DNA from: Ailanthus altissimus
Taxonomy: Eukaryota > Streptophyta > Magnoliopsida > Sapindales > Simaroubaceae
DNA: 64,000 bases
NCBI GenBank assembly: GCA_946807835.1
Contig: OX327684.1
Span: forward strand, 10,372,001-10,436,000
Direction of reading: 5' to 3'
Positions within the stretch are counted from its first letter, which is position 1; each line of letters begins with the position of its first letter. A program made the translations under genes and the position numbers. Under the pieces are notes generated by a model that saw only the letters and a list, made by a program, of their open reading frames with translations, searched no databases and was not told the origin of the DNA. This document shows positions 59,966-64,000 of this stretch, one piece after another.

Positions 59966-61296
59966 TGATTGTTGTACTATAGTAGCTAAGCACAATTGCA
60001 CGCTATCGTATCAAGTAATATAGAATTTTAAGTCCAGATATCAATCCCACAGGGACTATGCAATCTAATTCTATAAATTAAGTACTAAAATTATACCTAC
60101 TTAACTTTTATTCAAAAAATCACAATCTGAAATTTAGTTAACTAATCTAATTCTCTCAATTAACTAAACAAAAGCAAAGAGTAGAATTCATAAATAAAGA
60201 TAATCTAGGGTTTTGACTTATCCCCTAGTATTTCATTGGACTCATTAACTACTTAGTTAATCTCTTAATACCAATTGATTGGCTTAGACACTAATCTCAT
60301 CACAAGCCTCTGTCGATGGTCAAGTGACTATATTACTCATTCTAACAATCACCTATATGTCTATGGTAATCAAATCAGAATGTAATTCATTAAGATCAAG
60401 TCTAAATTATACCATACATGCCACCTAGGTATATGTCTATCCTAGATGGAACTCATAGTTATTACCCTATGATCATACATCAAACTACCCTAAGCTAAAC
60501 CACGAATCCATCTGTTGAGTTCATCATGGTTCCTCAATCATCCAAAATATTGATCAGGTATAATAAAAGTATTAAACACAAGATAGAATGAATCAATTGA
60601 ATTTATCAAGTTCATAAAATAAAATTAACACAATCCATATTCATATTAGGTTCACATAGTCTAACCCTAGATGAACAAATTAACCCATTACAAAATTAAA
60701 AGTATCAAACCAATTCATAAAGATCAATAAGAAAAAGAACATAATGATAAAGAAAGAGAAGAAAAACTAATCAAAGTGACTCCTTGATGTGCTTCTCCCT
60801 AAATCTTTACTTGAAGCTTGAATCTTGATCTTGGTTCTTCAATCTTTGGCTTTGATATTTGATTTGTGTTGTGAATTCTCTCTTTAAGTTTTTGCCTTTT
60901 TTCTCTATTTTTCTCCTCTCCTCTCTCTTAGGGTTTTTGGCTTTCTATTTATAGGTTTTTGTCTTCAAAATACTATTTATAAGTACTGTAGCAAACGACT
61001 GTTTTTCGATACTGTTCACCGCCGCGAGCGCCACGGTGCTTACTCGCTGATCTGGGCGCTGCGGCATCCAGCCCTTTGCACCGTGGCGCCCAACCACCTG
61101 CTGTGCTATTTCGTATTTTGAGTGTAACTTCTTCGTTTGACGTTCGATTCACCTCTCGTTTGTTCCTATGCGTCACATTTTCTATTGTGCATTTATTTAT
61201 GATAAAAAACTACAATTAAATAACCAAATATTTATAATTTAGAGAAAAATATGAAAGTTGAGTACAAATTATATTAGTGCTTTTACGCCCTTATCA
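59966..61296. mobile_element. Solo LTR nested in the Copia relic
   Basis: 1331 bases beginning TGATTGTTGTAC and ending CGCCCTTATCA, flanked by a perfect target duplication CAAGG (59961-59965 and 61297-61301). Removing it rejoins the Copia reading: the codons TGC AAG before it continue as GCA TCA GAG after it, matching the usual CKASDT-like stretch between reverse transcriptase and RNase H. It includes a GC-rich patch at about 61016-61110 and a GAGAGA/pyrimidine-rich leader-like part near 60900. Related to the block at 4909-6164. Confidence 0.9.
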
Positions 61297-62051
61297 CAAG
61301 GCATCAGAGACACTAATTGAACTTAACTTGAAACTCCAACCTACCAAACCTGAAGATGTAAAGAACAGGAAACAATTTTAGTAACTTGTTGGTAGGATGA
61401 TTTATTTGTCACATACCTGCACAGATAACACATTTGCAGTAAGCATGTTAAGTCAATTTATGCACTTATTAGGTCCAAAACACTTCGAAGCAGCATATAG
61501 AATGCTAAGGTACTTAAAGGAATCACCAGAGAATGGTTAATTGTTTGAAAAGCATGGTCATCTATAAATTGAAGTTTATACAGATGCATATTAGGTTGGA
61601 AGTACAACAGATAAAAGGTCAACCTTTGGCTATTGTACATTTGTTGGAGAAAACCTTGTTACCTGGCGTAGGAAATAGAATGTGGTGGCAAGAAGCAGTA
61701 CAGAAGCTGAATTTAGATCAGTTGCCCATGGATTTTATGAGGTATTGCGAGTTCAAAGAATTTTAGATGAATTGAAGATCTCAAGTCCATTTATAATAAA
61801 AGCATACTGTGATAACAAAGCAAAAATCTCAATAGCACACAATCATGTACTTCATGATAGAACCAAGCACGTTGAGGTAGACAAGCATTTCATCAAAGAA
61901 AAAATAAAAAATGGGTAAATATGTATGGCCTATATAGCTACTAATGAACAGATTGCAGATGTTCTTACAAAAGAATTGTCCAAGAATCAATTTGAGAATT
62001 TAACGGGCAAGCTAGCTATGGATGATATCTTCAAACCAGCTTGAGGGGGAG

Positions 62052-62276
62052 TATTGAAAAAAAAAATATTCGAAGGAATATTCGGCTGAGATTCCTTCTT
62101 ATATAAGTAGAATTTCTTGTATAGATAATATATCTTGTATATAAGAAAGATATCTTGCATATAAGCTATATTCCTTATAGGTCATATAGACATTCCTTAT
62201 ATAGGTAATATAGACATATTCCTTATATAGGTCATATTTTCTAAGAGTGAAATATATAATTGCTCTATATTCATTA
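62052..62276 (+). repeat. 3' LTR of the plus-strand Copia
   Basis: 225 bases starting TATTGAAAAA (TG changed to TA) and ending TTCATTA (CA changed to TA), both by transitions. It contains several TCTTGTATATAAG-like and CCTTATATAGG-like internal repeats. Confidence 0.7.
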
Positions 62277-64000
62277 GATTAGCTACAAGATGTCAAGGCA
62301 ACAATAATTCTAGGTCTGTAATGTTGATCTTGTATTGATTACTTGTTTGTTAGTTCGATAAATGACAATATTGTAAAGCTTAAGCAACTTGGCTTGGAAA
62401 AGATTATTTTGCTGATATGTTAAGTGATTCCAACATCCAATGCTTGGTTATTCTCCTTTGGTCAGTAAACTATATGACTCTCTCACTAGGATTTATATAC
62501 TCTAAAGTATAATGTTCTAGTTATGCTTTGTCACTGATTTCTAATGAAGATTCCTTTTTCATAGGAGATGTATATCAAGCATTCCAACTAGTAGAAATTT
62601 TGAAATGTCATGCATATTTCCTTGTGATTATCTGAACATGCTGATGTAGCTCGAGTATTTGTCTATTTAAGCATCTTAAATATAGTAAGCTAAAGAAAAG
62701 TTAAAAGAGCTTTACTCATACATCAAACCAAAATTGGAATGTATTATTATGGGCAGCGATAAGTTAGTCTCAAAATTATGTTTGGAAGTTTATCGTATTT
62801 ATATCTTTGAAACTCTAAACTTGAAATATACAATCACCCATAACTTTAATGTCGCAGTGTTCTAGTCCCACGGGTAAAAATATGCATTTATGAGACTTCA
62901 ACTGCACTTCTATAACTATCAAAGTTCTAGTTTGACCTCATTGGAGATGATATCCATTCAGAGACATACACATGAAAACCCCAGGTCCCTATTCATACTT
63001 AAGTTGCTTGCACAAACTTGTCCAAGGCGGATGTGTCCAAAGCTTGGAACTCTTTGAAGCAGCAGCCATTGCAAGTCCAAGTTTCACATCCTCTTCTTTG
63101 CTTAGTGCCTAAAATGTTTTTTCTTAAATAATTTATGTTAGTTGCAACTTTACCGTGGAGTGTAACTTTACCCTGGATTGTAACAGATCTGCAAATGCTA
63201 GAAGTTTTATACCTCAATATTAAGGGGAAGAACAGGATCATGAGGTGAGAGTCTTAGAAGGAACCACCACCAAATATAGAAACTCGGATCTGTTTCAAAA
63301 AGAAAAAGATAGGCAAAAATGAAGGAAATATTTTGGGATAAATTGGAATCGAAAGTGTTCTAAATAATAATAGTCAGTTCAACTTATAATTGTTAGACAT
63401 TTTATGTTAATTTATGCTCTTAAAACATGTGTAATAATATTTTAATTGATTAATAAAGTTTATTAATATATATATATATATATATAATTGAGCATACATC
63501 GATAGGCCCATGTTTATAAAGTATATGATCTATGAATTAGGCATATGATGCTAATATAGAGGGTATAGATCACAAATTCTTTATAAATTAAATCTAATTC
63601 ATAGCTTTTAATATAAAAGGTATTTCATTATGTAAAGTTGTAGTTTTTCTGCTTCTTATAGTAGATGAGTTACCTTGATGAGACTTTGAGCAAAAAAATT
63701 AGTGTATATGTTATATTGAATGAGACTATTGTGAATTTTGATTAGGTTAACTAAATATCATCGATCTTAATTTGTAAAAGCTTTCATAAGCTTGATTGAT
63801 TTTAATATTGAGTAAGTAATGAACTTACATTCATGAGTTGTATTGTTTGAGTTATCACAAAGTGAGATCTATATAAACGGTCGAAACCTCGATAGCTTGA
63901 AGATATAATTTTATGAATAGTAGGAACATATATTTACAAGATGGAATCTAATAAATAATGTCTACCTAAGCTGTTTGCAGTACTTGATAATTTGAATCTA
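62277..64000. other. AT-rich spacer, no clear gene
   Basis: No gene can be supported. A minus-strand stretch at about 63105-63000 reads with protein-like composition (LSKEEDVKLGLAMAAAS) and could be an exon fragment, but no family is recognised. A (TA)n microsatellite lies at 63463-63485. Confidence 0.45.

Larger units (their letters stand above)
56255..62276 (+). mobile_element. Ty1/Copia retrotransposon, decayed
   Basis: Plus-strand element directly behind the GNAT gene. The 5' LTR is reduced to about 30 bases (to 56288); a mutated primer site (TAGTATTAGAGTC, 56292-56304) follows. Gag (about 56385-57230) keeps MVMAWFVNSMEEDI and a zinc knuckle WCDFCNKPCHTR. The protease site reads DSSASD instead of DSGAS (about 57417). 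Integrase pieces lie at 57990-58330, reverse transcriptase at about 59270-59930 with an intact YVDD (about 59754), and RNase H at about 61470-62040 with STEAEFRSVA. The polypurine tract is TGAGGGGGA (62042-62050) and the 3' LTR 62052-62276. Stops mostly replace Gln or Trp codons, as expected from C-to-T decay of methylated cytosines. A solo LTR interrupts it at 59966-61296. Confidence 0.88.

Noticed and set aside
1..64000. tRNA, rRNA or other structured RNA genes
   Set aside because: None was recognised by eye on either strand; a covariance-model search would be decisive.

Overview
This is nuclear DNA of a flowering plant, most probably a eudicot. The evidence is AT-rich, intron-containing genes of plant families (PIP2 aquaporin, DCP2 decapping enzyme, an ER M28 metallopeptidase-like gene, a plastid-type GNAT acetyltransferase), tRNA-Met-primed Copia and Gypsy retrotransposons, and solo LTRs. 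The species cannot be named from the sequence alone. There is no sign of bacterial, organellar or viral DNA.

Layout: 1-11.6 kb is repeat-dominated. It has two solo LTRs of one family in opposite orientation (162-2449 and 7313-9340), with a decayed Gypsy gag-protease relic and another LTR-like block between them, then an LTR preceded by a polypurine tract at 11.1 kb. An intact four-exon PIP2 aquaporin gene lies on the minus strand at 12.4-15.0 kb. From 15 to 33 kb there is no convincing gene: an orphan cluster of ACGT elements, a small hAT-like MITE with target duplication (18700-19086), a small LTR with primer site (20159-20356), a 2.8 kb solo LTR (20498-23263), a gag-only Gypsy element (about 24.8-27.66 kb), promoter-like islands, short duplications, a poly-C tract and a 33-nt-arm foldback.

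The gene-rich part starts at 33.5 kb. An intact eight-exon DCP2 gene (minus strand, 33503-37847) is followed head-to-head, about 1 kb away, by a 13.5 kb M28 metallopeptidase-like gene (plus strand, 38835-52381). The latter keeps its exon layout but carries many frameshifts, several stops, damaged splice sites and an RT-deleted Copia element in its last intron. Next is a plastid-type N-acetyltransferase gene (53576-56130), complete except for one in-frame TGA at the acetyl-CoA-binding motif. From 56.25 to 62.28 kb lies a long decayed Copia element, itself interrupted by a 1.33 kb solo LTR with a perfect target duplication. The last 1.7 kb is AT-rich spacer.

Overall, two genes look functional (water channel, mRNA decapping), one is an obvious pseudogene and one looks freshly inactivated. 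I did not find a convincing undescribed biological system. The most checkable points are the single-stop GNAT gene, the heavily damaged but structurally complete ER-peptidase gene next to an intact DCP2, the orphan ACGT/promoter-like islands, and the foldback at 32.6 kb. All gene calls rest on reading splice sites and recognising protein families by eye; no database search was run.
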